DNA of 64,000 nt from Colius striatus (GCF_028858725.1 NC_084763.1:55513152-55577151); one strand, 5' to 3'; shown: positions 31,380-62,780, numbered from the stretch's first letter. Notes: a model not told the origin generated them from the sequence alone. Numbers and translations: made by a program.

Positions 31380-32770
31380 TGCACCTCAAATCTTCCAGAT
31401 CAAATGGGGATGAAGTTACCATGAAAACATTTTACATCACACCACACAAGGATGATGTGTTGGTCCATGGAAACCTCAACTGAAAACTAAAGAATATACC
31501 CAAGAAGTAGCCAGCATCCCTGAAAATGCAGGCCTTAAAGCTAATCATGACAAAATTTGGTTGGTGCAATCTGCAGGGAAATATTCAGAAACAGTTTTGG
31601 GTCAGGAAAGGAGGATGATGCTGGGATCACCAAAGGTTAGAACTGACAATAAGAGTCCATGCCCCCACAGTAAGAATTGTATGAGAATCACTTTTGATAT
31701 TGCTTATATTTTAGGGAGAATTTTCTTACACTAGTAAAAAATCAGTAAATCACTAATCAAATCAATGAAAACTTTTTGCAAGCAAGAATAGAAAGAACAG
31801 AAAGAAGCAAAACTGCACTGGTTCAAACCGTGGCCATCAGACGCCCAGATTCTTGCAAGCTGTTTCACATTCAGCTGACCACTACCGACCTAGACCTTGG
31901 GACTGTTCTGTTTTTCAAGAACACAGCAATAAAATGCCAGATACAGCCTTTGTTTTGACAGTCTTAAGATCAGTGGGAAAAAAACCCCCTCTATTCCATA
32001 ATAAAAACCAAGTGTAGCGTTGGCATAGGCAAGGAGCTGTGGGAATACATAACGAGAATTCGTTTTGCAGTAGTACGCAGCACATCTACTAAAGTACGTA
32101 ATTGGTGGAAAAGTACAAACTGGATATATATCAAACCCTAGGTTTGCCAGATGGACATTAGCTTTTATAAACTAAGAGCTTTCTGTAGAAGACAACATCA
32201 TTTTATCACCAGCTTTGTACAGCTTTTAACCACTGAAACAGAACATAAGTGCCTTTTACCTGTTTATGTGTCTCTTGCCAGACAAAAAAGCTCCGTTGCT
32301 GACTTTGTGCTGCAGGATAGTCAGTGTGAGTTCACAGATGAGTCCACTTTTTTATCAAAAGGATGGAAAATCCTCATTCGATAGGCTGGGGAAAACAGAA
32401 AGAGCTGTCTGCCTTGGCTCTGCACAAGTAGCAGAGCTACAAGCTCTGCTAACAACGTTAGAAGATGAACCTGACGGAAATGATCTGGCTTTGTACACAG
32501 TTCCAGACCGGATACATCAAGCTTTAACTATTTGGCTACCAACATGAAATAAAGATGACCTAGAAATGCAGGGTGGAAATCTGGTAGCCTGTTAACCACA
32601 GAAAGGAAATGCTGAACATAGTTTTACAAAAGCAGAGTGGAAAAAAAAATATGCAGATCAAGTAAAAGCATATTAAAAGGAAAAATACAGAAGAAGCACT
32701 ATTGGAATAGTCAAGCTGATGCCCTCACCAAGGTTGTGGTGGTCTCAGTAGACTTAACATTTGAAGAAAT
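31380..32770 (+). pseudogene. Decayed endogenous-retrovirus pol remnant (RT/RNase H)
   Basis: An ancient retroviral pol copy broken by several stops and frame changes. Pieces seen in order: an RT-like DDVLVHG at 31451-31471; a GLKANHDK-type RT block near 31530; an RT-connection piece ending LDLGTVLFF inside a frame open over 31776-31958; an RNase H start QCEFTDESTF near 32330; AELQALL with the expected RNase H glutamate, in another frame near 32430; and WNSQADALTK near 32715, matching the end of RNase H. The pieces lie in different frames, so no protein can be made. Class assignment is uncertain; an integrase could not be shown. Confidence 0.6.
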
Positions 32771-35700
32771 ACCCCTTTTGGAAACAAAACAAAGAAAAAC
32801 ATACAAAGCAAGGTACCAAAGTTCTAGACACTTTACAACATGGAAATGAAGACATTAAGAGGTGATGACTATAGAAGCTAGGACATGAGTGGAGCAGAGA
32901 GAGTGTGGTGTGGCCAGATAACAAACAGCTGTAGATTGGTTTAAATAGGTGCATGTAAGGTCACGTAAAGGTTGCTTGAATGCAAAATGTATTAGAAGAT
33001 AGCTGGCTGAATGTGAAGACAGATGGCTTCATAATTGCTTACATACTTGCTGTGATGGATACACCAAGAAAAAAATAACACTGAAACATAGATAATTCAT
33101 AAACCACAAGCTGGGAGAAAAACAGACTATACAAGACCACATGTAGAGGTCCTACCTACTAGTCTCACCTTAATCCCACCTACCAAGCAATACAAAACCC
33201 ACTGACAAAAGGGGTGGAGGTAGTCTCAGTAAAGAAAGTTCTTAATAATTACATGAGGTTCAAAATTGTGAATATTTGTTGTTACAAAGAAGTAGCAAGC
33301 ACCTTGCTTTTTGTTGATAAAAAAACTATCAGCAATGGAAAGCTCTTTTGTACCAAAGATTGTGAAAACATTGGACACATGTCTACACTGCTTTAAAATT
33401 ATGGGAGAGAAGTATGAAGGCAAAAAATAGTCTTAGGATTTTAAGGGATGTCTCTGATTTTAAGGGACTGTATTATGGAGGCTCAGAGCAAATTTATACA
33501 TTTTAAATTAACAAATATAAATTTAACTTGGATATTTTCTTTCTACTCATTTGGCTAAAAAATCCAAATAACAACTGTGAGGGAACTTGAACAACTCCAG
33601 CAACTGAAACAGAAGTGGTAAACACCAGACGGTGGAACCAAGTATGAAAGTAGAAACTGAAACAAAAATAGGTCAAACATGTTTACTTCATAAAGTTTTG
33701 TTGCTGTTGTTTAACTTTTTAAACCAAAGATTCCAGATGAGAGATAATTCACAATTTTGGGACTGTAAAAGATACTAATCAGTGGCAGCAAATTGAAAGA
33801 ATGGATGTAACTGTGAACAAAGCATGTAATTTGCCTTTTCCAAGGCAGAACAGATATACTATATTTTTATTAAAGGGACATTTGTAACATAGACCCAGAA
33901 ATGGTAGTATTACTGATGGGGTATTAACAGAGCACTGTAAGGCACTGTAAGAAATGGGGTTATAGCCACTGAGGCCTGTCCTAGAGGAATGCAGTCTGTA
34001 GACATCCCCACAATGGAAACTCCTAGCAGTTAATGATTCTAGGACCTATGACACCAAAAATGGACACATGGTATTGTTTCTCTGCATCTGTTTCAGTAGG
34101 AATTGGCAAAAACCCCTGCTCTGTGGAGACAAGTGTGTAATAGGTCTCACTTACCAAATGTAGGGTAAATATTTGCAATGCTCATGCATACTACCAGAAG
34201 CAGAATCACAGAATCATTTAGTTTGGAAAAGACCTTTAAGGTTGTCAAGTCCAACTATTAAACTAGCATACCTAGAACACCACCAGCCTAGGGCTAATTT
34301 GGAATCTTTATAACAAAAATGTTAAGGAATCACAGAAAATAGAGCAAGTAGCTACGAAAAAAAATAATGAATAGGCATCAAGGAGTGAAAGGATATATTA
34401 CTTTAGAAAATCAACACCCACTAAGATCAAGAATGGATACAGAAACCAGGATGTTACCATGCTATTATGCTACCAGTGTGTTATTTTAACCATAAGTCAT
34501 TACCTTTGTATTAACTACTTCTCTTTCTCTCACAGCTTGCAGTATGTCTTGTAGTGTGTGACTGAGAGTCTGGGCTATCTGGAGCTACATAATTGTAAAA
34601 GACCAACGTGGATTTTGCAAGGAAAAAAATGAAACAAGACTGAAGCAGGGTGAAACTCCACCTTCTTGCTTTAAGGCAATACCTAGCCTTGAGCCACCAC
34701 AGCTTGAGATTGTGGTTTCAGAATCAAGGCATAGAGACTTGAGTTTCCATCCCATCATTGACAGGAACTTCTACGAGGACAGTAATACTAAGCAGGACAA
34801 TCAACTTTTGCTTGCCTTGAACCCAGACATAAGTCCACTAAAACAGGTATAATATACAAGGATTTTGTAACACAGCTGGCTACACAAATAATATGGAACC
34901 ACAGAGGGTTAGAGACATGGGATACAGTTTCACAAAAGGAATACAGAAAATAATCTGCAAGTAACAAAATCTGGAACATAAGAACTAAGGATGCAGAATA
35001 AGCAGGAAAGAAACCTGGCAAAATCAGAGCAAGTTCCAATACTAAAAAAACCCAAGGTTAAACTATACTGGTAGCTTATTACATCTGCTGCTTGTTTTGA
35101 TTGTGGTGAGCAGCATCAAAATGTCAAGGATGAGCATCAACATCAGTGATTCAGGCCATCAAGAATAACAGCAATCAAGACAGAATACATCTATTTGGTT
35201 TCAAAAACGGATATACTGTTTCTGCATGTACAGGAAGATTATTTAGCAAGGGTTGAATTGCACAAAAAGGATTTTCACTTCTATTTTTTTCATCTATTAC
35301 GGGATCAGATGAGGCCACCAAGTGGCAATGTAAATATTTAAAGCCACAGAGGAAACATGTAATACCTTTTAACAACATAATAACTTTAGGATATGAAAAG
35401 AGAATAATCATGAGGACCAAACATGGATTACATTTTCTGTGGCCTGACATAAAGCACTAATCTCATTTATGGTTCTCAAGCATAGTTTTCAAATGCTGGC
35501 TTCCCATCTTTAAGTCACAATGCCTTCAAATATTGCTTTCCCACTCATTTCAAGCAAGCAACCTTAAACTGATTTGCAACCAGTTATAAAATTCAGAGAT
35601 CTAAATCCACAACCTTATTGTCTAAATCACAAATGTGCTTCATCTTTCAATGCCTACTTTTCTTGGCCAATTCTCCTTTGATGATGTCACTTTGCAGAAT

Positions 35701-36397
35701 TAAGGTCTTGTTCTTTTTCTCCTTCTGTTCACGACTGTCACACAAGTATACCTCTAAAAAGGCATATGGTACTGCTTTCCATAATTCCTTTCCCTCCTTC
35801 CACAGAATTAAGTATCAGCAGGATGCCAAAAAAGAAGGTGGGTGGAATTCTTCCTTCTAAAATGCTTTTTAAAAAATAATACTTTTAAATTAACCTGCAC
35901 AGACTTTTTTAGGATATAAGGGTCAGCAATAATGCCAAAGTGCAGGATCTACAAACAATCTGACAAATTCACCAGTCCCAAAATTTCACTTATAAGAGAG
36001 CCATTTGCAAAACTGCAACTAGAACTCTAAATAGTACCTAACAGGTTTCAGTACAAGGATACTGGTAAATCAAATATACCTGGTAAATCAAATACACACA
36101 TATGCAGAAGATGCTGTCAAAAGAAGAAAAACAAACAAAAAAAGCCCAATCCTCTTCAAAATACGAGCTTTTAAAACAGCAAGCATTTATGTCTCCTACA
36201 TATACATCAAGCTGAGCAACTGAATGAATATGCTCCATACAATTAGTACACCCAAAACTATCCAAAAGTGCAATGGTAAAATATATCACATCTCGTACCA
36301 AATGCTCCATAAGTAGTTTGTGTTTTGCTCCTGAGGAAGGCTTATGTATATGAAGTTCATTTTTTCCTACTGCAAATCACAACATAGTCTTAGCTTT
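32771..36397. other. Intergenic, possibly retroviral debris
   Basis: Between the pol remnant and the solo LTR. It may contain further decayed retroviral sequence after pol, but I found no convincing integrase or envelope motif. One CR1 tail lies at 34203-34300. A short tandem (GGTAAATCAAATA twice) lies near 36065-36090. Confidence 0.4.
34203..34300 (-). mobile_element. CR1 tail, antisense, diverged subfamily
   Basis: It reads AATCACAGAATCATTTAG, TTTGGAAAAGACCTTTAAGG and GTTGTCAAGTCCAAC. This variant of the CR1 3' end has AAGACC in place of GGGACC and is common in bird genomes. Confidence 0.75.
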
Positions 36398-36952
36398 TGT
36401 CCAGGGTTAGCTCACAAGTTAAGTCCCACATGGCCACTCATTTCTGCCCAGAGAGGTGGGAGAAAGAATGGGAAGGATGAAAATGGAGAAAAAATGTGAG
36501 TTAAGTTAATGAGAGTTTAATAAGTGAAGCAAAGCAGTGCATGCAAGCAAAGCAAAACAAGGAATACAGTCACTACGTTACATTGAGAGGCAGATGTTTA
36601 GCCATTTCCAAGAAAGCAGGGCTTCATCATTCTTTAACAGTTATTTGAGAAAACAAATGCTGCTTCCTTCTTCTCTCCGTGAGCACAACATCATATGGTA
36701 TGGAATATCCCTCAGGGTCAGCCGAGGTCAGCTGTCTCACATATGTCCCCTCCCAAAAATCTTCTGCACGCCCAGCTTCCGGGCTGGAAGGGCAGTGTGA
36801 GAAACAGAGGAAGCCTCCACGCTATATAAACACTCTTCTGCAATGGTTACAATATTGGCGTGTTGCCAACACTATTTTGGTAAGGAACCCAAACACAGTA
36901 CACACTGGTTGCTACGACGCAAATGTACTCTATCCCTGCTAGACTGTCCCCA
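36398..36952 (-). mobile_element. Solo retroviral LTR, avian ERV family
   Basis: 555 bp with TG at one end and CA at the other. The flanks GCTTT (36393-36397) and GCTTG (36953-36957) look like a 5-bp target duplication with one change. Diagnostic internal blocks of a widespread avian ERV LTR are present: GGAATATCCCTCAGGGTC, GTCAGCTGTCTCACATATGT and CATTTCCAAGAAAGCAGGGC. On the minus strand an ATTAAA polyadenylation signal lies near 36512. The promoter TATA region appears degraded. No partner LTR or internal sequence is attached, so it is a solo LTR. Confidence 0.8.
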
Positions 36953-37784
36953 GCTTGTATTGTTTGTTCAAGCAGAACTAAATCTTGTAAATATTTAAAA
37001 TGTTTAGAAGTCCAATTTTTAAGTTGCAGGCTGCTGAGAAACAAACTCACTGTGAAGACTGGCTTTTGGGTTTTACTTTCCCATGTGCTCACACCTTCAG
37101 AAAATAATTCAAGTTGAAGAATTCTGTCAAATTTGGAAGGGGAGGACATGCCACAGCTTTTTTAATGAAGAATATTCTTAATGGAGTTTTTGCCACCTCA
37201 GCCATGCAAACAATCATTTAAAAAGGCATCTTATTGACTAAAAGCCAGTAAATCAGGAGAAACACATCTGAATCTTTTGTTCTTTGAGATGTAGCAATTT
37301 TAATACAAGTATTGCTGTCTCTAAACACAGCTTTTTACCAATTAATTTTTCTCCTTGCCACTTATCCAGTGTTTCTTCATATAGTGAATTACCTCAGTAG
37401 CACTGTTTCTGAATACTGGAAGCAATGTGTTGCAGCTTCACGTTTGAAATCAAAGAAGAGTTAGTTGGTGTTTTTGTTCTTACATACTTTTAATTCACTC
37501 ATTACTCATGCCTATGCTTTACAGAGACTTAAGTGAGACCGTATCCTCTGAAACACACAGCTTTTGGTATCTTGCTGATGCTTTAATGCTGCCAACATGG
37601 TCAGAAGCAACCAAGTGAAGTCTGTGCATCAACTCACAGACACAGTGTTGTCACTAATACAGTATTATTATACAGTATATTATACATTCTTCATTCAGGG
37701 ACTTGACAGCTGAAAGTACTTCTTCTTATTAAATTAATTATAGAAATAATTCTATTATGCAACTGTTAAATGTTAATCAAAACA

Positions 37785-38100
37785 GTTCAGGCTGGAAGTG
37801 ACTGATAGAAGTCCTTTTTCTACTTGCTCGAAGAAGGGACAACTTTGAGGTTAGCTCATGACATCTTAATTCTTCCTCCAGTTAAGTTTAGAGTATCTCC
37901 AGGACAACCATTGTACAGCTGCACTGAGCAATTCATTCCAGTGTTTCAAAATCTTTGCTGTCACAAATTTTTCCTAATATCTATCCCTTGTTGCAGTGGA
38001 TGAATATTGTCCCTCGTCCACTTGCTATGCACTCCCCAGAAAAGCCTGACTGTTCCCTCTATCCTATTATGTAGTTGAAGAAAATCAGATTTTCCCTTAG
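37785..38100 (-). mobile_element. Old, decayed CR1-like LINE, antisense
   Basis: GGCTGGAAGTGACTG near the start, then GCAATTCATTCCAGTG and TTTCCTAATATCTATCCC in the order found in antisense CR1. Well diverged; ends approximate. Confidence 0.55.
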
Positions 38101-39274
38101 GTTATTTTCTTACAGGGAGGCATTGAAAATGTTAAAGTTACTACAATAAGTTTCCAGATAAATTTACTGAACTTTCTTACATCTTAGGCAGCTGCTGATA
38201 GTCAGTTTCTTCTTTTTCCTAATTACTGTTATTTGAAGCCTTCTGGGAAACATTTACAGTTCCTGCTTTGATAAGACAATAGCAGAAGATAAATTATATT
38301 TAAAGGAAAGCAAAAATCTTTGAGGAAATTAATTTACTTGAGGGCAAAAACCTATCAATATTGAAACTAAAGCCTGGTCCAACAGATAAGTCTGATTTCA
38401 TCTTAAATCTCTTCCAAGTATAAAAAGTTGCAGTTTCTGAAAAGAAGGAAGAGAAGAACAGAGAAGTTACTTTTGCTTTTGATATATATAGAAAAGTTCT
38501 CCTGTTCTTTGGGGGAGGGTTGTTTGTTTCTTTCTTTTTACTTGTTTAGTTGGTTTCTGTATAGCATTGGTAACTATCCAGTATTTTTATCAGAAGTTCA
38601 AGAACAACAGACCCTGCAGCTGAATTTGCTCATCTGCAGAGATTAAATCTACTTCAGCCTCAGCTTGAATTTAATTGAAAGATTACTGAAGCTGCATGAA
38701 CCTCTTAATAGAAGCTACAGAGACAACGGACTTCAACAAAAGCCCTGAGACATGGAAACCTGAAGGCAGACTCCTCATTTCTGAAAGTCAAGTAACATAT
38801 TCAACACTTCCCTTGGATTGTCTGAAAGAATAAATAAAGACCAGTAGCTTGTCTCAATCTTGTTCTAGTAGAGCCATTTCATCTAAAAAAATCTTTACTC
38901 TTTCTTTCAAGGTAGAAAGTAAATCTTCCTTTGGGTTTGCCTGTGCCCCCACTTCTCTTATGCTGTTTCTGGAAAGGTGAGGAAGAGAAGTAAGGAACAA
39001 AGAGATGAACTCTACAGGAAACAGAATGATGAACTTACCTTATAGCAAATTTGAATTATGATGTGCTTGGAAAGAAAAAAATCTACCAAAGCAAAGATGA
39101 AGCTTTACCTTAGCGAAGGCAGAACAGTTCACTTACCATTTGAAATCAAGGTCAATGACGATAAAGGCAAGTCCAAACTTCTTCAGCTATGTGCTGAGTG
39201 GGGTGAGAATGCAGCAAATCAAGTGATTCAAAGTCAAAGCTTCCAAATCCCCTTGCTTTCTAACATTCCACACC

Positions 39275-39900
39275 CAGGGTGGGAAGTTAGGTGTGGCGAG
39301 GTAAGGATTCCAAAAGAAAGACTCAATAACAAGGGAGATGCTAGTGAGCAGATGTTCTTTAATGCAGCGTGGATGCACAGGGGAGCCTTCTGCCAAATGT
39401 GCATGCTGTATAAACAAGCTGAGGAGTAGATACACAGAAGATCAATGACTACACACAATACTAATTCTATATACATTAGTTTTCCGAGAAATCATTTACA
39501 CTTGTGTCCACCTTGTCCCACGTGTGTACTATTAGGGTCTTCTGGTGGTCATTTATTTAATCCTCAAGTCTTCTTCACAGTGTTCATTGGTTGACTTTTG
39601 GCTCTTATCTTCCTTACCTTTACTGACAAAGATGTGGAACTGGTTCTTGCAGGCATATCTGCCCAGTGGACATCTGGCTTCTTTGATATTCAAGGACCCT
39701 TACATTCAACTCTCTAAAACTTCAGACAAGCTTACACAAAAGCTTTCACTCTACAAGCAGAGACAGTTTACAAGTTAACCATTTCAGATTAGAGTTTTGT
39801 TTATGCTTTCTTTCACGAGCATATAAAGTCTACTTTTTGAAGTTCCTACTTCACAACTCTTTTCCAGGCAACATAACTGTTGGTCGATAACTGGACACAG
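39275..39900 (-). mobile_element. Possible second LTR (ERVK-like), antisense
   Basis: Read on the minus strand, the segment has a TTTATACA TATA-like box near 39405, an ATTAAAG polyadenylation-type signal near 39360 and a U5-like end TTGGAATCCTTACCTCGCCA followed by CACA-like termini near 39290. Just after it (39260-39285) lies a sequence that weakly resembles a lysine-tRNA primer-binding site. The outer end is not fixed. This could be a decayed ERVK-type LTR; the evidence is only suggestive. Confidence 0.35.
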
Positions 39901-40770
39901 TTCTTTGTTTGATGCCATCTCTAGAAAATACCTTCATATTTACAAGTGGTATTCTCCAAATAAACCACGGTCCACTGAGGATTTGCATGTCAATAAGTGG
40001 CATTTTATAGTCCATTAATAGGAATGTATAGCTTAGACTTTAACAAACACATTTAGGAACTTCACATGCATAACTCTGTAGGCTAAAGAGTTGCACCAGT
40101 TTATGTCACCTTGTTGCACAGAAATAAAGTAAATTTCTTCATCAGAATTTCCTCCCATAAAGGAAGGTAAACAAATTAAACCACACGGCTTTACACCTCC
40201 TTACCTATCCAACCAATTCTACTCCTTCAGACTTCAAAAAACATGGTTAATTCACTGCTAGGCTTCCTTCAGAAGTGTTACATCATCCCATCTTCCAGTG
40301 ACTTGAACTTCATTCCGTGTCTCTTGGCACAACTTGACACCAATGCAGAGCCCTCTACCCAGAGCTCTTCCAACACACTCAGAAACAATGCTTTTGTTTA
40401 GATGGCTGTACTTTGGCTGGAGCATTAGCTTTTTGTTCACACATTCCCATAACTATGGCCTGTAAAGGTTATATGTCCCATAGCACAGCAGCTAATGGTT
40501 CACAGCAGCTTTAACTCGAAGCCACCACAGCCTACAACCAGAGATGCTAGGTAACAACTCGCTAAGAGATGAGAGAATTGCTAATAACGACAAGAAGTTC
40601 ACAGTGCTTGGAAGTCTATAGGACTCACTCAGGGGGCTTGAGCTCCACAGGCACGGACCAAAAGGACACGAAGGTGACTAAAGGGAAATAGACGTTTAGC
40701 AAAGAGGGTGGGAAACGTCCCACCACCACCCTACTCAGCACCCATCCAAACGCTTGCTTCCCCATCCCTC

Positions 40771-41098
40771 GGGCGGGGCGGCCGCTCTCCCGTTACCTGG
40801 GGCGGGGAGGCTGAGCGGCCGCTCTCCCGTTACCGGGGGCGGGGAGGCTCCGCGGCCGCTCTCCCGTTACCTGGGGTGGGGAGGCTCCGCGGCCGCTCTC
40901 CCGTTACCGGGGGCGGGGAGGATGAGCGGCCGCTCTCCCGTTACCGGGGGCGGGGAGGCTCCGCGGCCGCTCTCCCGTTACCGGGGGCGGGGAGGCTCCG
41001 CGGCCGCCCTCCCGTTACCTGGGACGGGGAGGCTCCGCGGCCGCCCTCCCGTTACCGGGGACGGGGAGGCTCCGCGGCCGCCCTCCCGCTCCCGCGGG
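40771..41098 (+). repeat. 37-bp tandem repeat (about 9 copies) with GC boxes and GCGGCCGC
   Basis: GCGGCCGC occurs at 40778, 40815, 40852, 40889, 40926, 40963, 41000, 41037 and 41074, exactly 37 bp apart with no indels. Each unit reads roughly GGAGGCTCCGCGGCCGC followed by TCTCCCGTTACCGGGGGCGG. Most units carry a GGGGCGGGG Sp-type box; the last complete ones change it to GGGACGGGG. Variant positions (CTGAGC or ATGAGC for CTCCGC, and CTC to CCC) separate the copies. It lies about 420-750 bp upstream of the RUNDC3B start codon. Confidence 0.95.
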
Positions 41099-41160
41099 TA
41101 CCAGCGCCGTGGCCGCCGCTGGGCGCGCGCCCGTTGGAAGCGCCGTCCGGCGGCGGCGCT

Positions 41161-41240
41161 GTGCCGCGCCCCTCCCGCGCGCTGATTGGCTGGCGGCGCT
41201 GTGCCGCGCCCCTCCCGCGCGCTGATTGGCTGGCGGCGCT
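41161..41240 (+). repeat. Perfect 40-bp tandem duplication with NF-Y boxes
   Basis: Positions 41161-41200 and 41201-41240 are identical. Each copy holds GCCCCTCCCGCGCG and CTGATTGGCT, an inverted CCAAT box in the ideal NF-Y context. A partial third copy (CTGCGGCGCTGTGAG) follows. The two CCAAT boxes are therefore 40 bp apart. Confidence 0.95.
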
Positions 41241-41517
41241 CTGCGGCGCTGTGAGTGCGAGGCGCGGTGGCTGCCCGGCTGCCGGCAGCGGGCTGGGGGG
41301 GGGGCCGAGCCGCCCCCGGCCGCGGGGACCCCGGCGCCTCCTCGCCCCAGCTGCCGCCTGCTTCGGGGCTCTTCTCCCGCGAGGCGGCGGGAGGAGTGGG
41401 GAGGACGCGGAGCTCTTCCCCTCCGCGGGCGGCGGCGGGCGCAGCATCCTCGAGAGCAGGAGGCCGGGAACAAAGGCTCCGCGCCAGCTCCGGCGGCTCC
41501 ACCTGGTGCCGGCGGAG

Positions 41518-61384
<19,867 letters not shown>

Positions 61385-62305
61385 TAGCTGTGTGTGGGGG
61401 TGATGAAGCCAAAGCTCATCACCAGCCAACTGGTGACATATGAATCTAAGTCTGAAAAACATATTACATATCATGTATCTTCTTCAGTGGTCTTGAATTT
61501 TACGATCCTCAGAGTATCTTTGCTGATTGATTTGGGGGAAAAGAGGCTGGGGAGTGGGGGGAAGAGAAGAAAAATGATAATTTAGAGATCAGATTTCAAA
61601 TCTGGTGTAGAAGCTTTGTTCACCTTTTTCCAATCTTGGAATTACAGGCACTGTATGTGTGAAGCTGTTACGTTGCAAGCTTGAAGTGAACACAACTATT
61701 CAACATGATTTTTCTCTTCCATAGAGGTCATAGAATGTTATTGATGTAGGTAGACTGTCAATTGAGGGCTTTTTTGATGATAGTGATATTAAAGTTTAAC
61801 ATATTTACTCTTACAGTAGCCAAAAATGATCAGCAAAGTAATCTCTGAGCTGTTGAGGGAGAAAGAGGTAGAGACATCAGGGACAGTGAGTAAGAGACTG
61901 GTGCTTTGTTGCTGGTTGGGCCAAAACCACGACAACCAGTTAATCAGAGGCAAGAGTGTTTTCTTTCAAACAAAGAGGCTTCCTAATGTTGTGTTTGTTG
62001 TAAAACTGGGTATTTGTGACAAGAAGACCGAGTTGAAACTGATATAGTGAGTCTGATAGATGCTACTTTTGTTCTGTTGTCATTCCCTATGTGCAAACAA
62101 TAGTCAATTCCTTTTGTGCCTCCTAAGTAAATAGTTGTGCTGCAGTCATTAGTAGCACCTGTGAATGATGTTTACCAGGGCCACAAATTAGCAAGTGATT
62201 GGATTGCAGCAAAGGTATCTGTGTCTTCTGATTTATTGAATGGTAGAATAGGCTCAGGTATTATTTTATCCAAGCAAATCCTAGCATGACTTTATTGGAT
62301 CAACA

Positions 62306-62335
62306 ATGCTATGCTGGTCTAAACCAGCATAGCAT
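62306..62335. repeat. Perfect 13-bp stem-loop
   Basis: ATGCTATGCTGGT at 62306-62318 and its exact reverse complement at 62323-62335 are separated by CTAA. It lies in RUNDC3B intron 7. No adjoining T-run or known RNA motif was seen. Confidence 0.92.
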
Positions 62336-62559
62336 ATCCTTGGTTATCCTACTATCCTATCTTGGATACTTGCCCAAAGTAGGTGTGGAGGGAGGAATAA
62401 AAACAAAGCAAATGTATATGCACTGTTTTTCCTCTAGTATTCTCTTGGCCAGCACGTCTCAGATGAAGGACTTCCTGAGGCTGATAAGGTTTGTCTGTTT
62501 AGTAACCCACAATGGATCTCTCTTCCAAATACTTGTCAAATATTCCTTTGACCTCACGT

Positions 62560-62780
62560 GAATTTTTAGCATTCAGAGCAATTTTTTTGGCAAAGCATTC
62601 AGCATATCTACCATCTGCTGTGTGAAAAGCCACCTCCTTTTCCCTCTTTTGAATCTGGCTTCTACTAGCTTGATGTTATGGTGTCTAACTCTTGAATTTT
62701 AAAAGATTGTGAACAGCTGCTTCCTTCCTGCCCTCTCCAGGCCATTCTGAGAATATGAAGAGTTTGTCTTTTCCAAGTTG
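62560..62780 (-). mobile_element. Old CR1-like LINE, antisense
   Basis: The block TACCATCTGCTGTGTGAAAA, then CACCTCCTTTTCCCTC and CTTGATGTTATGGTGTC, resembles antisense copies of old CR1 subfamilies. It is heavily diverged and lies in RUNDC3B intron 7. Confidence 0.5.

Larger units (their letters stand above)
36953..40739. other. Intergenic, upstream of RUNDC3B
   Basis: It holds an old CR1 (37785-38100) and a possible LTR (39275-39900). A 123-codon open frame at 39058-39429 on the plus strand has no recognisable domain and overlaps the possible LTR in antisense. No gene is supported here. Confidence 0.5.

Noticed and set aside
32771..35450. Integrase and envelope genes following the pol remnant
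   Set aside because: I looked for the integrase zinc motif and the envelope transmembrane pattern and found only ambiguous, stop-filled pieces; not supportable without a profile search.
62306..62335. MicroRNA precursor
   Set aside because: The perfect stem is only 13 bp and the flanks do not extend the pairing, too short for a Drosha substrate.
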